A DNA stretch of 64,000 nucleotides from Owenweeksia sp. (lineage in GTDB: Bacteria; Bacteroidota; Bacteroidia; Flavobacteriales; Schleiferiaceae), in assembly GCA_002695025.1 (NCBI GenBank), contig NZNV01000017.1:124001-188000 (forward strand), written 5' to 3'. Below the pieces are notes generated by a model. It had not been told where the DNA came from. It saw nothing but the letters and a program-made list of their open reading frames with translations, and did no database searches. How positions within the stretch are numbered: the stretch's first letter is position 1; each line of letters opens with the position of its first letter. A program made the translations under genes and the position numbers. Below are positions 33,360 to 42,976 of this stretch, piece by piece.

Positions 33360-34977
33360 TCAATACCATTTCCTGGCCTTTCCATTTATCTTCAAAACGG
33401 AAGAGGGGTGGGTAATCAGTTATATTCACCATATCGGCCGGGGCAATATAATACCTTCCAGGTACTAACTCCTCCGTAAACTGTACGATCAATCCGTTGT
33501 GCCGGGTGATGTAATACGGAATCTGGTAGGCGATCAAGGGTGCCGTGGTCAGCGTGGTCTCTTCAAAAGTCAATGGCCCAATGGAAGCATCACTGGGAAA
33601 GTTATAGGCATTGCCATAGAGGAATACCTGTTCCTTACCGGTTATTTCCAATAATTCGGCCATGGTGGAACGGTAGTACATTACGTTTTTATCGGCCTGG
33701 AGTGCAGGTAAATAGTAGAGGTTAAGCCCCAGGCGTGCTACCACCATAAATAAGGCCAGTGCCAAAACGCGTGAAGTTCCTTTAAAAAAGAGAAAGGCTA
33801 CCAGGGTGGCAAGAGTAAACAGCAGGATCGCACGCCACCAGATGAAAGGCAACACTGCTGTTTGAGGTACAAAAGCGGGAATGATCAATAGCAGGGGAAA
33901 GATAACCACCTGGAAACCAAAAAAACCAAAGAGCACCTTTTGTAGCCTGGGCATTTTACTGCTGTTCTGATCGTAGAAATAAGCAAACCAGCTAACTATA
34001 AAAGGCAGGAACATATAGTAGTAGCGGGCTTTAAAATCACCGGAGATCCAGTATATCCAGATGTTGGCCAACACAAATACTACCGAAAAGGCGATAAAGG
34101 CATTTTGCCGAAGCGTTTTAAGAAAGCCCTTCTTAAAGAAGAAAACCAGGAAAAGTGACCAGGGTAAGGTAAGTTTTACCAGTTGTAGAGGAAAGGTGAA
34201 GAACTGCAAAGCGGTATCCGAAAATTCTGTTTCCAGCCCTGTTCTTTGGGAAGCTTCCTTAAACTGTCTTACAAAGAAAGCCAGGACATCGTCCCGACTG
34301 TCATACAGGTAGAGGTAGGCCCCGCAGGAAACAACCAGAAGTAAAATACCACAGATGTGCTGCCATCCGAAAAGTAGCCTGAACTTTCTGAAATAGATAG
34401 CTCCACCCAGTAATGTGAAAACCTGGAAAGCCAGGGATGGCAACCCTTTGGTAAGGAAACCTACCGCAACCAGTAAATAAGAAACCAGGAAAAGGCTCCA
34501 GTACTTTTGGTGATAAAACCCTTTAAAGATGACGATTACCTGTAGATATACCACCAGTGCATAAAAAGGATCTATTTCCCCGGTATTTACCGAGCCATAC
34601 AGTAACAAATCTGCTGAAGTAAGCCAGAATAGTGATGCGAAAAGAGCTACTTTTTGATTAATGTATTGCTTTACATATCTGTAATGCAATAGCCCCAGTA
34701 CGAGGTAGGAGAGCAGGGAGGGCAATCGTACCACCCATTCGCTAAAGGAACCTGTTATTTCAAAAAACAGCATCATCAGCCAGTTGAAAACGGGTGGTTT
34801 GTTATAGTAGGTCCAGCCGTTTATCTGGGGAACAATCCAGTTGCCGGATAAATACATTTCAAGCGAGACTATGGCTCTTCGGGGCTCTTCGGCTCTTAAT
34901 TCAATATAGCCGAGCCATCCAAAAACAGCAACCGCTAAAAGGCCAAGGATAAGGAATACAAGGTTTCTTTGACTCAT
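33349..34977 (-). CDS. GT39-type (ArnT/PMT-like) membrane glycosyltransferase
   Basis: A 542-residue membrane enzyme with about 11-12 hydrophobic segments. The N-terminal loop GYIELRAEEPRRAIVSLEMY and NGWTYYNKPPVFNWLMMLFF carry the acidic residues and KPP motif typical of GT39/ArnT-like enzymes that use polyprenyl-linked sugars. It could modify lipid A or another envelope glycan. The start overlaps the stop of an SRPBCC gene by four bases, so the two are probably one operon. Confidence 0.82.
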   Translation of the reverse strand: MSQRNLVFLILGLLAVAVFGWLGYIELRAEEPRRAIVSLEMYLSGNWIVPQINGWTYYNKPPVFNWLMMLFFEITGSFSEWVVRLPSLLSYLVLGLLHYRYVKQYINQKVALFASLFWLTSADLLLYGSVNTGEIDPFYALVVYLQVIVIFKGFYHQKYWSLFLVSYLLVAVGFLTKGLPSLAFQVFTLLGGAIYFRKFRLLFGWQHICGILLLVVSCGAYLYLYDSRDDVLAFFVRQFKEASQRTGLETEFSDTALQFFTFPLQLVKLTLPWSLFLVFFFKKGFLKTLRQNAFIAFSVVFVLANIWIYWISGDFKARYYYMFLPFIVSWFAYFYDQNSSKMPRLQKVLFGFFGFQVVIFPLLLIIPAFVPQTAVLPFIWWRAILLFTLATLVAFLFFKGTSRVLALALFMVVARLGLNLYYLPALQADKNVMYYRSTMAELLEITGKEQVFLYGNAYNFPSDASIGPLTFEETTLTTAPLIAYQIPYYITRHNGLIVQFTEELVPGRYYIAPADMVNITDYPPLFRFEDKWKGQEMVLIRT

Positions 34978-35435
34978 GTTGCGCTAGTCTCTGCAGGGAT
35001 TTCACGTTCCGCAAACTGCTTGAACAGCACCATGTAACGATAGGATTGCTTTTTGAAAGCCCCGGGCATCAGCAAGCCCATGAGTTTCATTGAGAAACTG
35101 CTAAAACGGAATTCACATTCTGAGGTCCAAAGAGTGCGGTTGTTTTCCAGTTCCGTGAAATAGTTTTTCTGAATATTGAGGGTTCCGTGTGCTTCATAAG
35201 TTCCGTGAAATTCATCCGGAAGATTTCGTGTAGTAATGGTTTCTACCATTTCCATGTGGCGTTTCCCCATTTGGTAACTCAACCTGGTTATTGCTCCCTC
35301 TTTGCCCGTGTCTCCGCTTACAGGCTCGTAACTTTGCAGTCCGGGTTGCCATTCCTTCCGGTTTTCAGGATTGCAGAAGAGTTGTACAACTTCCTCCCGT
35401 GGGCCGTTAATCTCTATGGTTAAAGTATACTGCAT
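34974..35435 (-). CDS. SRPBCC-fold (polyketide cyclase/START-like) protein
   Basis: A 153-residue protein with the SRPBCC pattern: MQYTLTIEINGPREEVVQLF, NPENRKEWQPGLQSYEPVSG, then METTITTRN-like strands (MVETITTRNLPDEFHGTYE) and a C-terminal helix. Family members bind hydrophobic ligands; the ligand here is unknown. It is the first gene of a pair with the GT39 transferase. Confidence 0.8.
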   Translation of the reverse strand: MQYTLTIEINGPREEVVQLFCNPENRKEWQPGLQSYEPVSGDTGKEGAITRLSYQMGKRHMEMVETITTRNLPDEFHGTYEAHGTLNIQKNYFTELENNRTLWTSECEFRFSSFSMKLMGLLMPGAFKKQSYRYMVLFKQFAEREIPAETSAT

Positions 35436-35507
35436 GAGAAATAGTTTTGAAGAGCCAATTTAGAATATTTGCTCATAACCGGGTGTCGCGATACAAAAGC
35501 CCTTTAC

Positions 35508-35515
35508 TATTTTCG
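35508..35515 (+). promoter_or_regulatory. possible -7 box for the DUF1015 gene
   Basis: TATTTTCG differs from TAnnTTTG at one position, but it is only a few bases before the start at 35520, so it would imply a nearly leaderless transcript. Confidence 0.2.
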
Positions 35516-35519
35516 CCAC

Positions 35520-36752
35520 ATGATCCACATCAAACCTTTCTGTGCCATTCGGCCACCTAGGGATAAAGCTTACCTGGTGGCTACCCGCTCCTATCTTACC
35601 TATTCCGATGAGGAGTTGGATGATAAGCTACATAATAATCCTTTCACCTTCCTGCACGTGATCAATCCGAAAGGCGGGCGCCACCTTCCTTACGGTAAGG
35701 TCAAGTATCAAATGGTGAAGAAGTGCTTTGAAGATTTCACGGGGGAGGGGACTTTCCATCAGGACGAAAAACCTGGTTTTTACCTGTACCGTCAGGTGAA
35801 GGAGGGGAACGAATATATTGGTCTGATTGCAGCGGTGGCGGTTGAGGATTATTTTGGAGGAAAGATCAGGAAACACGAAAAAACCCTGACCCACCGTGAA
35901 AAGATGTTTACGGATTACCTGGAGGTAACCGGCTTTAATGCGGAACCGGTCTTATTGACCTATAAAGACGACCTGCGGCTGGACCAGCTTTTTGCCCGTT
36001 ATATTACGCAACGCTCTGAATATGAATTTACCAGTACTGACCGGGTGCTTCATCAATTGTGGCTGGTACAGGATGAAGATGACATCAAGAGGATAAGTAA
36101 GGTTTTTGAAGACCAGGAGGCTCTTTACATAGCCGATGGCCATCATCGTTGCAGTAGCAGTTCATTATTGGCCAGGCGGTTGGAAAAGAACGGAGCCCAG
36201 CCGGAAAACGATCACCACCGGTATTTTATGGCTTTTCTCATAGGGGAGGAACAAATGAAGGTGTATGATTTTAACCGCCTGGTGAAGGGACTTAACGGAC
36301 TTTCACCTCAAGAGTTACTGCAGAACATTAGTAAGGATTTTTTGGTGGATGCCAAAGGTGAGCGGCCTTATAAGCCTGAAAAACTGCATGAAATAAGTAT
36401 GTACCTGGAGGGCGGGTGGTATAAACTGGTACCCCGTACGGGCAGTTTTGATCCCGGTCATCCGGTAGAACACCTGGATACACAGATCGTATCCAAAAAA
36501 ATCCTGAAACCCTTGCTGGGTATTCAGAATATCAAAACCGATAATCGGGTTGGCTTCTTACCCGGGACCGAAGGTTTGGAAGGTTTGATCAAGGCCGTAG
36601 ATTCAGGTGCCTACGATATAGCTTTTGCCTTGTTTCCGGTTAGTATGGAACAAATTAAGGAAGTGGCGGATGCCGGCAAGACCATGCCTCCCAAAAGCAC
36701 CTATATAGAACCGAAGTTAAGAAGCGGACTGACGATCTATCGAATTTTATAA
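35520..36752 (+). CDS. DUF1015-family protein
   Basis: 410 residues from ATG 35520 (MIHIKPFCAIRPPRDKAYL). The DUF1015 signature sequences are present: AIRPPRDKA, NPFTFLHVINP, KHEKTLTHREK and the IADGHHRCSSSSLLARRLEK motif. Members are often found near serine-synthesis genes and have been linked to serine phosphorylation, but I cannot assign a reaction from sequence alone. It converges on a thioredoxin-like gene with a six-base overlap of the stop codons. Confidence 0.8.
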   Translation: MIHIKPFCAIRPPRDKAYLVATRSYLTYSDEELDDKLHNNPFTFLHVINPKGGRHLPYGKVKYQMVKKCFEDFTGEGTFHQDEKPGFYLYRQVKEGNEYIGLIAAVAVEDYFGGKIRKHEKTLTHREKMFTDYLEVTGFNAEPVLLTYKDDLRLDQLFARYITQRSEYEFTSTDRVLHQLWLVQDEDDIKRISKVFEDQEALYIADGHHRCSSSSLLARRLEKNGAQPENDHHRYFMAFLIGEEQMKVYDFNRLVKGLNGLSPQELLQNISKDFLVDAKGERPYKPEKLHEISMYLEGGWYKLVPRTGSFDPGHPVEHLDTQIVSKKILKPLLGIQNIKTDNRVGFLPGTEGLEGLIKAVDSGAYDIAFALFPVSMEQIKEVADAGKTMPPKSTYIEPKLRSGLTIYRIL

Positions 36753-37280
36753 AGCCGATTTGAAATCGGTCTGGAAGGTTTCAAAATTGGTTGTTTTGTA
36801 GTGATCGTCTCCTATAAACTTGATGATCTGCTCCATCTTGATAGCGTCCTGATAACCTGGAACAGGTTGTATCATGTTCAGATTCTCATCCAGGTAAACT
36901 ATAGAAGGGTAAGACATTTTCCCCTTTAAAAGGTCAGCAGCCAGCTCGTGATACCCTCTGCGTCCATTGGGAACGTACTTAAATTCGGTATCCTTGAACT
37001 TGATAGTTTCCTTTTGCTCGGCATTCAGCTTTACAGCGTAGTATTTCTCGTTTATATAACGGGTAATCTCAGGATTTTGAAAGGTGGTCTTATCCATGCG
37101 TTTACACCAACCACACCAATCGGTATACACATCAATAATGATCTTGCGAGGTTCTTTGGCATGGGCCTTTTCCATTTCTTCCATGGACATCCATTTGATA
37201 CTTGCCGATTCTGCGTCCTGGGCATAACTAAGGATGGTGAAAAGGCAAAGAAAAGCCGAAAGCAAGAGTGTCTTTTTCAT
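36747..37280 (-). CDS. Secreted thioredoxin-like protein
   Basis: 177 residues from ATG 37280, beginning with a signal peptide (MKKTLLLSAFLCLFTILSYA). The redox motif is DWCGWCK (Cys56, Cys59), then a DsbD-gamma/thioredoxin-like fold with MSYPSIVYLDENLNMI around a cis-Pro. It is expected to act in the periplasm on disulfides. The -7 box TATATTTG lies 35 bases upstream at 37315-37322. Confidence 0.88.
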   Translation of the reverse strand: MKKTLLLSAFLCLFTILSYAQDAESASIKWMSMEEMEKAHAKEPRKIIIDVYTDWCGWCKRMDKTTFQNPEITRYINEKYYAVKLNAEQKETIKFKDTEFKYVPNGRRGYHELAADLLKGKMSYPSIVYLDENLNMIQPVPGYQDAIKMEQIIKFIGDDHYKTTNFETFQTDFKSAL

Positions 37281-37314
37281 AGGTGTTTTATTAATTCCCA
37301 AGCAAGGGTTATTC

Positions 37315-37322
37315 CAAATATA
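37315..37322 (-). promoter_or_regulatory. -7 box of the thioredoxin-like gene
   Basis: TATATTTG on the minus strand matches TAnnTTTG exactly and lies 35 bases from the start codon at 37280. It is immediately after the terminator of the POT transporter gene. Confidence 0.6.
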
Positions 37323-37332
37323 AGATTAATAA

Positions 37333-37360
37333 AAAAAGGCCATCCTGCGATGGCCTTTTT
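37333..37360 (-). terminator. Terminator of the POT transporter gene
   Basis: A 12-bp stem (AAAAAGGCCATC/GATGGCCTTTTT) with a four-base loop lies 18 bases after the stop at 37378, with a T-run on the minus strand. Confidence 0.88.
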
Positions 37361-37377
37361 TAAGTGACAGATCTTGC

Positions 37378-39180
37378 TTAATGAGCATCCACCTGGGCTT
37401 CTTCCTCGTCTTCGCCCATGTCACGCTCAGCTTCTTCGGCTCCGTGAGTGAGCTTTTTAAGCTTTTTAAGGAAGAGCAACAGTAATAGGCCAAATGCTAC
37501 AGTAAAGATTACCAGAAAGCTGAAAATTTTATATTCCTGGTTACTTTGTTCTTCATCAATTACAAAAGAAACGCCATAGTTTTTACCATCTCCCGTGTTT
37601 TCAGAAATCTGGGCCGCATCCTTATCTTTTTCAAACATAAGTTTAGCATGGTAGGGGTTTTGCTGCGTAACACTATGTTCGTTAAGGTAATCCCTCAATT
37701 GAGATTCAGACTCGTCTGAAATTGAAAAGAGATTATTAATAGTCTCACCACTTTGCAGGTCTTTAAAAACCAGGCCATCACCTGTAGGGTAAACCTCGGA
37801 CTTAATACTGAAGTTTTTGTCCAGGTTAATAGGATAATCATAAAAGTCCTTGATCCCGCCTTTGGTCTTTATCTCAATGGTGTCCCGCTGAGAATAATTG
37901 AAAACCAACTCCTTTGGGGCTGTCATTTCGCCCGAATAAGGCTCAAGCTGTGAACTTTCACCAATAGTGCCTGCCAGTTTATTTCCGAAACCTGTCGCTG
38001 CGAAATAAATACCCATCATTATGGAAGCATATTTCAAAGGGGCCAACTTGGTGATGAAAGATAGAGCCACCGGAGAAGTACATAGCTCTCCAAGAGTATG
38101 GAACAGGTAGGCCAGGAATATCCAGATCATCGCGGCTTTGCCAAAAGGCACTGCAGATGCTTCCTGAGAAGCAAACATCATGAATACATAACCCAGGCCC
38201 ATTATGATAGTACCAATGGCCATCTTAAAGAGTGAAGAGGACTCTTTTCCTTTACGCTTTCTGGAAGCCCAAAAACCGGCAACTAGGGTGCCGAAAATGA
38301 TTATATATCCTGCGTTAAGTGATTGAAATACAGCAGCTGGAATTTCCATCAACCAGTTCAGCCCAGTGGTTCGGTCTACTTTAGCATCTGTATACAGATT
38401 CATCAAACCTCCGGCTTGCTCAAAGGCTCCCCAAAAGACAACTACAATAAGAAAGGAGATGAGCAATACAACTACCCGGTCTTTTTCAATCTTAGTCAAT
38501 GGACGCTTAGCTACCTCAGGGTCTACCGAATCCTTACCGCCCACATATTCACCTACACCCTTAAGGTATTTCTGGCCCCCCATGAACACTATTTGACCTA
38601 ATAACATCCCAATTCCAGCTAATCCAAAACCATAGTGCCAACCATAATAGTAAGCCACTAGTCCTACGGAAATACTAGCCAGAAAAGCACCAATGTTAAT
38701 TCCAATATAAAAAATAGTAAAACCGCTATCCCTCCGGATATCTCCTTCGCGATACAGGCCTCCTACCATAGTAGATATATTTGGTTTTAAGCCACCCACG
38801 CCTAGGATGATCAAAATCAACCCCGTGAAAAAGGCCCAATCCTGAGGTACGGCCAAAATACCATGCCCGAAGCATAGTAAAAGTCCGCCTAGCATTACAG
38901 TTTTCTTTTGGCCAAGGAACTTGTCCGCTATCCATCCTCCTGGTATGGAAGCCACATAAACCAGCATAGTATACCAGCCGTATAACCAAATGGCGTCTTT
39001 ATTACTCCATCCCAGACCTGGGTCTATTGCTGTAGCCGAAGTCGCAATATAAAGGGTGAGTATACCGCGCATACCGTAATACGAGAATCGTTCCCACATT
39101 TCTGTGAAAAAGAGGATATATAATCCTACGGGATGCCCCCAAAGTTCCTTGCGCTTAATGGGTTGTACAGCGTTTGCCAT
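37378..39180 (-). CDS. POT-family proton-coupled peptide transporter
   Basis: A 600-residue major-facilitator protein. The N-terminal ExxERF motif EMWERFSYYGMRGIL is the proton-coupling signature of peptide transporters, and GLKPNISTMVGGLY and FYIGINIGAFLAS follow. Most members are about 450-500 residues; this one has an extra hydrophilic stretch of roughly 140 residues (about 400-540, SQRDTIEIKTKGGIKDFYDY to SFVIDEEQS) before the last helix, probably periplasmic. It imports di- or tripeptides. The S9 peptidase gene lies upstream on the same strand, which fits use of peptides. Confidence 0.9.
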   Translation of the reverse strand: MANAVQPIKRKELWGHPVGLYILFFTEMWERFSYYGMRGILTLYIATSATAIDPGLGWSNKDAIWLYGWYTMLVYVASIPGGWIADKFLGQKKTVMLGGLLLCFGHGILAVPQDWAFFTGLILIILGVGGLKPNISTMVGGLYREGDIRRDSGFTIFYIGINIGAFLASISVGLVAYYYGWHYGFGLAGIGMLLGQIVFMGGQKYLKGVGEYVGGKDSVDPEVAKRPLTKIEKDRVVVLLISFLIVVVFWGAFEQAGGLMNLYTDAKVDRTTGLNWLMEIPAAVFQSLNAGYIIIFGTLVAGFWASRKRKGKESSSLFKMAIGTIIMGLGYVFMMFASQEASAVPFGKAAMIWIFLAYLFHTLGELCTSPVALSFITKLAPLKYASIMMGIYFAATGFGNKLAGTIGESSQLEPYSGEMTAPKELVFNYSQRDTIEIKTKGGIKDFYDYPINLDKNFSIKSEVYPTGDGLVFKDLQSGETINNLFSISDESESQLRDYLNEHSVTQQNPYHAKLMFEKDKDAAQISENTGDGKNYGVSFVIDEEQSNQEYKIFSFLVIFTVAFGLLLLLFLKKLKKLTHGAEEAERDMGEDEEEAQVDAH

Positions 39181-39249
39181 GTGTTCGGTCTATTTAAATT
39201 ATTCTGTTAATTCTGAATTAAAACGGGCCAAAATATCAAAAATCCACCA

Positions 39250-41427
39250 TTAAAGGTTTTCATTAATGAAATTGGTCATCTTCTTAAAAAGATGGTAGCG
39301 GGTATATCCTCCGTAAATGCCGTGGTTCTTATCGGGGTACACAAAGAGGTCGAACTGTTTATTGGCATCCACTAAGGCTGATATCATCCGGGTGGTATTC
39401 TGGAAATGCACATTATCATCTGCCGTACCATGAATGAGCAGGTAGGCACCTTTTAGCTTGGAAACATGGTTGATGGGGGAGTTTTCATCGTAACCACTGG
39501 CGTTATCCTGGGGGGTGCGCATATACCTTTCTGTATAAATGCTATCGTAAAAACGCCAGTTGGTAACGGGGGCTACGGCCACGGCCATCTTAAATACATC
39601 TGCACCCTTGGTAATGCACAGGCTGCTCATATAACCTCCGTAACTCCAACCCCATATGCCGATACGGTCTTTGTCCACATAAGGAAGGGTGCCCAGGTAT
39701 TTGGCTCCGGATATCTGATCCTCGGTTTCAAATTTCCCGAGTTCCTGGTAGGTGGTAGTGCGAAAGTCGCGCCCACGGGCTCCTGTGCCGCGATTGTCTA
39801 CGGAAACGATGAGGTAACCCTGGTTGGCAAGAGTTTCATAATAGAAGTGATTGAAACCATCATACTGGTTTTTCACGGTTTGTGACCCGGGGCCTCCGTA
39901 TACGAACATCAATACGGGATATTTTTTAGCTGGGTCAAAGTCAAAAGGTTTCATAATCCAACCGTTGAGTTCCACCTGGTCCTCAGTGGTGAAGGTGAAG
40001 AATTCCTTGGAAGCCAGGTTGTAACTTCTGAGCCGGGCCTTCAGGTCAGTATTGTCCTGGATAACCCGTAGTTGGTTGCCGTCACTGGTGTGAAGGGTTT
40101 CAAGTGTGGGTACATCCTTGGAGGAATAGGAGTTGATGTAGTATTTAAAGCCATTGCTGAATTCAGCATTATTCCAGCCATTGAGTTTGGAGAGTTTCTT
40201 CTTAGTATTCCCTTTCAGGTTAATGCTGTACACTGCTCGCTCCAGGGGAGATTCTTCTGCCGATTGGTAGTACAGGGTTTGGGAATCTTCGTCAATGCCG
40301 TAAAACTCAGTTACAGGCCATTCGCCTTTGGTGATCTGGGTTTTAATCTCTCCCTTAACGGAAATGTGATAAATGTGATTATAACCATCCCGCTCAGAAG
40401 TCCAGATGAAGGAGCCGTCTTTCAAAAAGCGGACATCATCCGTAATTTCAAGGTAAGAAGGAGCATTTTCCTGGTACAGGAGATAAGGCTCGGCATCTTC
40501 AGGATTTACGCGCCACAGGGTAAGTTTGTTTTGCAGGCGATTCATGGTGTAAATAACCAGTTGGTTGCCCTTGGTCCATTTAATGCGGGGAATGTATTCA
40601 TACTCCTCAGGCAATTCAACCGTAATATCCTGCTGATCATTCATGTGCAAAAGATGAATGGTAACCTTGGAATTAGGCTCCCCGGCTTTAGGATATTTGA
40701 ATTCGTATTCTGACGGATAGAGACCTTTGCCGAAGATATCCATGGAAAAGAGAGGAACCTCACGTTCGTCAAACTGGTAGTAAGCGATGAAATCACCATC
40801 GGGTGACCATTCAAAGCCTTTATCAAAGCTGAACTCTTCTTCGTAAACCCAATCAACGGCCCCGGCAATAAAGGCATCATCCTTACCTTTTCCAAATGCA
40901 ATAAGTTGTGTGCCTTTGGTATCCAGGTCCTGCACAAACATGTGATTATCGTGCACAAAGGCTACCTGGTTGCGGGTAGGTGAAAAGGTAGCCAACTGCT
41001 GCTTACCTTCCACTGGTATTGAATCCAGCAAAGCCGCTTTGAGATCATAGATATAATAATGGCTTTTGGAGGAATGACGGTAAATGGATTCCGTTTCGGT
41101 GGCCAGCAGTACCTTATCTTCGTTGGGGCTGAACTGGTATTGATCGAACTGGATGTTTTTCCCTGTTTGTTCCTTGATTACTTTTGCAGAAATAATGAAT
41201 CCCACAGATTCACCAGTTTTGTAACTGAATTTTTCAACGGTGGGTCCATTATCGGAATTAGTAAGGGCTGTGTAGTGCAAGCCGTCTTTCATAGACCGCA
41301 GCCCTGAAGTGCCTTTAGGGCTGAAACGGTATTGCAACCATACATCTTCAAGGGATACTTTCTTGGATTGTGCGGATAAACCGAAGACCAGAAATAAAAG
41401 AGCGTGCGTAAGAACCAGTTTCTTCAT
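39250..41427 (-). CDS. S9-family prolyl (dipeptidyl) peptidase
   Basis: 725 residues from ATG 41427, with a signal peptide (MKKLVLTHALLFLVFGLSAQ). The N-terminal beta-propeller (about 30-500) ends in an alpha/beta hydrolase whose nucleophile is Ser595 in GIWGWSYGGYMSSLC; the Asp is in HGTADDNVHFQN and the His in PDKNHGIYGG. This is a DPP-IV-like enzyme that removes dipeptides after Pro or Ala. The periplasmic location and the downstream POT transporter gene suggest peptide uptake. It has its own leader, 70 bases from the POT gene. Confidence 0.92.
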   Translation of the reverse strand: MKKLVLTHALLFLVFGLSAQSKKVSLEDVWLQYRFSPKGTSGLRSMKDGLHYTALTNSDNGPTVEKFSYKTGESVGFIISAKVIKEQTGKNIQFDQYQFSPNEDKVLLATETESIYRHSSKSHYYIYDLKAALLDSIPVEGKQQLATFSPTRNQVAFVHDNHMFVQDLDTKGTQLIAFGKGKDDAFIAGAVDWVYEEEFSFDKGFEWSPDGDFIAYYQFDEREVPLFSMDIFGKGLYPSEYEFKYPKAGEPNSKVTIHLLHMNDQQDITVELPEEYEYIPRIKWTKGNQLVIYTMNRLQNKLTLWRVNPEDAEPYLLYQENAPSYLEITDDVRFLKDGSFIWTSERDGYNHIYHISVKGEIKTQITKGEWPVTEFYGIDEDSQTLYYQSAEESPLERAVYSINLKGNTKKKLSKLNGWNNAEFSNGFKYYINSYSSKDVPTLETLHTSDGNQLRVIQDNTDLKARLRSYNLASKEFFTFTTEDQVELNGWIMKPFDFDPAKKYPVLMFVYGGPGSQTVKNQYDGFNHFYYETLANQGYLIVSVDNRGTGARGRDFRTTTYQELGKFETEDQISGAKYLGTLPYVDKDRIGIWGWSYGGYMSSLCITKGADVFKMAVAVAPVTNWRFYDSIYTERYMRTPQDNASGYDENSPINHVSKLKGAYLLIHGTADDNVHFQNTTRMISALVDANKQFDLFVYPDKNHGIYGGYTRYHLFKKMTNFINENL

Positions 41428-41478
41428 TGATAATTTGAAATTAATTGAAGGCGGACTAAAATAGAACATTTACAAGAG

Positions 41479-42888
41479 ATGAACTACAACAGGCTAAGCA
41501 AAGAGCATAAATCATTCCTTAAAGAAATAGTGGGAGAGAAGGGTTTTACAGATACCCCCGAAGAACTGGAAAAATATAGCCATGATGAAACTGAGGACTT
41601 TAGCTTTCTGCCGGAAGCGGTTGTTAAGCCTTCCAATACGGGTGAGGTAAGTCAGATTCTGAAATACTGTAATGACCATAAAATTGCAGTAACCGCCAGT
41701 GGAGCGCGTACGGGACTCAGTGGAGGAGCTCTGCCGGTGGCCGGTGGCATCAATCTTTCTATGGAAAGGATGAACCGGATCATTGATATAGATGCACGTA
41801 ACCTTCAGGCTACCGTAGAACCGGGGGTTATCAACCAGGTATTTCACATGGCCTGTAAGGAAAAGGGACTTTTTTACCCGCCTGATCCCAGTAGCTGGGG
41901 CAGTAGTTTTCTTGGGGGTAACCTGGCCCTGAATGCCGGTGGTCCCAAGGCGGTAAAGTATGGCGTTACCAATGCCTACGTATTAAACCTGGAAGTAGTA
42001 CTGGCTAGCGGTGAAGTTATATGGACGGGTGCCAACGTGCTGAAGAACAGTACGGGTTACAACTTAACCCAGCTGATGGTGGGTAGTGAAGGTACCCTGG
42101 GTATTATCACCAAAGCCGTATTCCGCCTTATACCTTATCCCAAGCATAACCTGCTGATGCTGATCCCCTTTGGAGCACCGGAAAAAGCTTGTGAAGCGGT
42201 TTCGGCTATCTTCCAAAGCGGGATAACACCCAGCGGAATGGAATTTATGGAGCGCGATGCCATTGACTGGACCTTACGGTTTGTGGAGGATGTGCAGCTT
42301 CCTATTGGTGATGATGTGAAGGCGCACCTGCTCATAGAGGTGGACGGTAATGACGAGGATATATTAATGCGGGAATGTGAGGAAATTGCCACTATAGCAG
42401 AAGCATATGGAGCCGGGGAAGTGCTTTTTGCGGATAACCAGAATGATAAGGATGCCTTGTGGAAATTGCGCAGAAGAGTAGGAGAGGCCGTAAAATCACA
42501 CAGCATATACAAAGAGGAGGATACTGTGGTGCCCAGGGCTGAATTGGCAAAGTTGCTGCTCGGGGTTAAGGAAATTGGCGCTAAGTATGGTTTTAAATCC
42601 GTATGTTACGGGCACGCTGGTGACGGAAACCTGCATGTGAATATTGTAAAGGCTGATATGAGCGATGATGCCTGGCAGAATGAACTACCCAAGGGCATAC
42701 GCGAAATATTTAAACTGGTAAAAGGCCTGGGCGGAACTATAAGCGGGGAACACGGCATCGGCTGGGTGCAAAAAGATTATATGGACATTGTTTTTTCTCC
42801 AGCCGAGCTAGCGTTACAAAGAGCTATCAAAAATGCCTTTGATCCTAACGGTATATTGAATCCCGGAAAAATATTTGTGGATCATTGA
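41479..42888 (+). CDS. FAD-binding oxidase (GlcD / D-lactate dehydrogenase type)
   Basis: A 469-residue flavoprotein of the vanillyl-alcohol oxidase family. The PCMH-type FAD site is in AVTASGARTGLSGGALPVAG and PPDPSSWGSSFLGGNLALNA. The C-terminal oxidase domain has CYGHAGDGNLHVNIV and LGGTISGEHGIGW, which hold the substrate-binding histidines. It oxidises a 2-hydroxyacid such as D-lactate or glycolate; a GlcE/GlcF subunit is absent here, so it is closer to single-subunit D-lactate dehydrogenases. Confidence 0.88.
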   Translation: MNYNRLSKEHKSFLKEIVGEKGFTDTPEELEKYSHDETEDFSFLPEAVVKPSNTGEVSQILKYCNDHKIAVTASGARTGLSGGALPVAGGINLSMERMNRIIDIDARNLQATVEPGVINQVFHMACKEKGLFYPPDPSSWGSSFLGGNLALNAGGPKAVKYGVTNAYVLNLEVVLASGEVIWTGANVLKNSTGYNLTQLMVGSEGTLGIITKAVFRLIPYPKHNLLMLIPFGAPEKACEAVSAIFQSGITPSGMEFMERDAIDWTLRFVEDVQLPIGDDVKAHLLIEVDGNDEDILMRECEEIATIAEAYGAGEVLFADNQNDKDALWKLRRRVGEAVKSHSIYKEEDTVVPRAELAKLLLGVKEIGAKYGFKSVCYGHAGDGNLHVNIVKADMSDDAWQNELPKGIREIFKLVKGLGGTISGEHGIGWVQKDYMDIVFSPAELALQRAIKNAFDPNGILNPGKIFVDH

Positions 42889-42898
42889 AAAATTAACA

Positions 42899-42928
42899 TA
42901 CTACACTCTAAATCATAATGGTGTAGTA
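42899..42928. repeat. inverted repeat upstream of the histidine kinase gene
   Basis: TACTACAC and GTGTAGTA (8-bp arms, 14-base loop) lie 11 bases after the FAD oxidase stop and 21 bases before the kinase -7 box. There is no T-run. It could be an operator or a hairpin at the oxidase gene 3' end. Confidence 0.3.
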
Positions 42929-42948
42929 CTATTCTTTCAGATAAATAT

Positions 42949-42956
42949 TATATTTG
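42949..42956 (+). promoter_or_regulatory. -7 box of the histidine kinase gene
   Basis: TATATTTG matches TAnnTTTG exactly and lies 21 bases before the start at 42977. Confidence 0.6.
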
Positions 42957-42976
42957 CGTAAACTGATCTGGCGCAA

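Noticed and set aside
40072-40713. Long plus-strand open frame of 213 codons
   Set aside because: It is antisense to the S9 peptidase, whose protein has full motifs, and its translation shows no recognisable domain. It reflects codon bias of the real gene.
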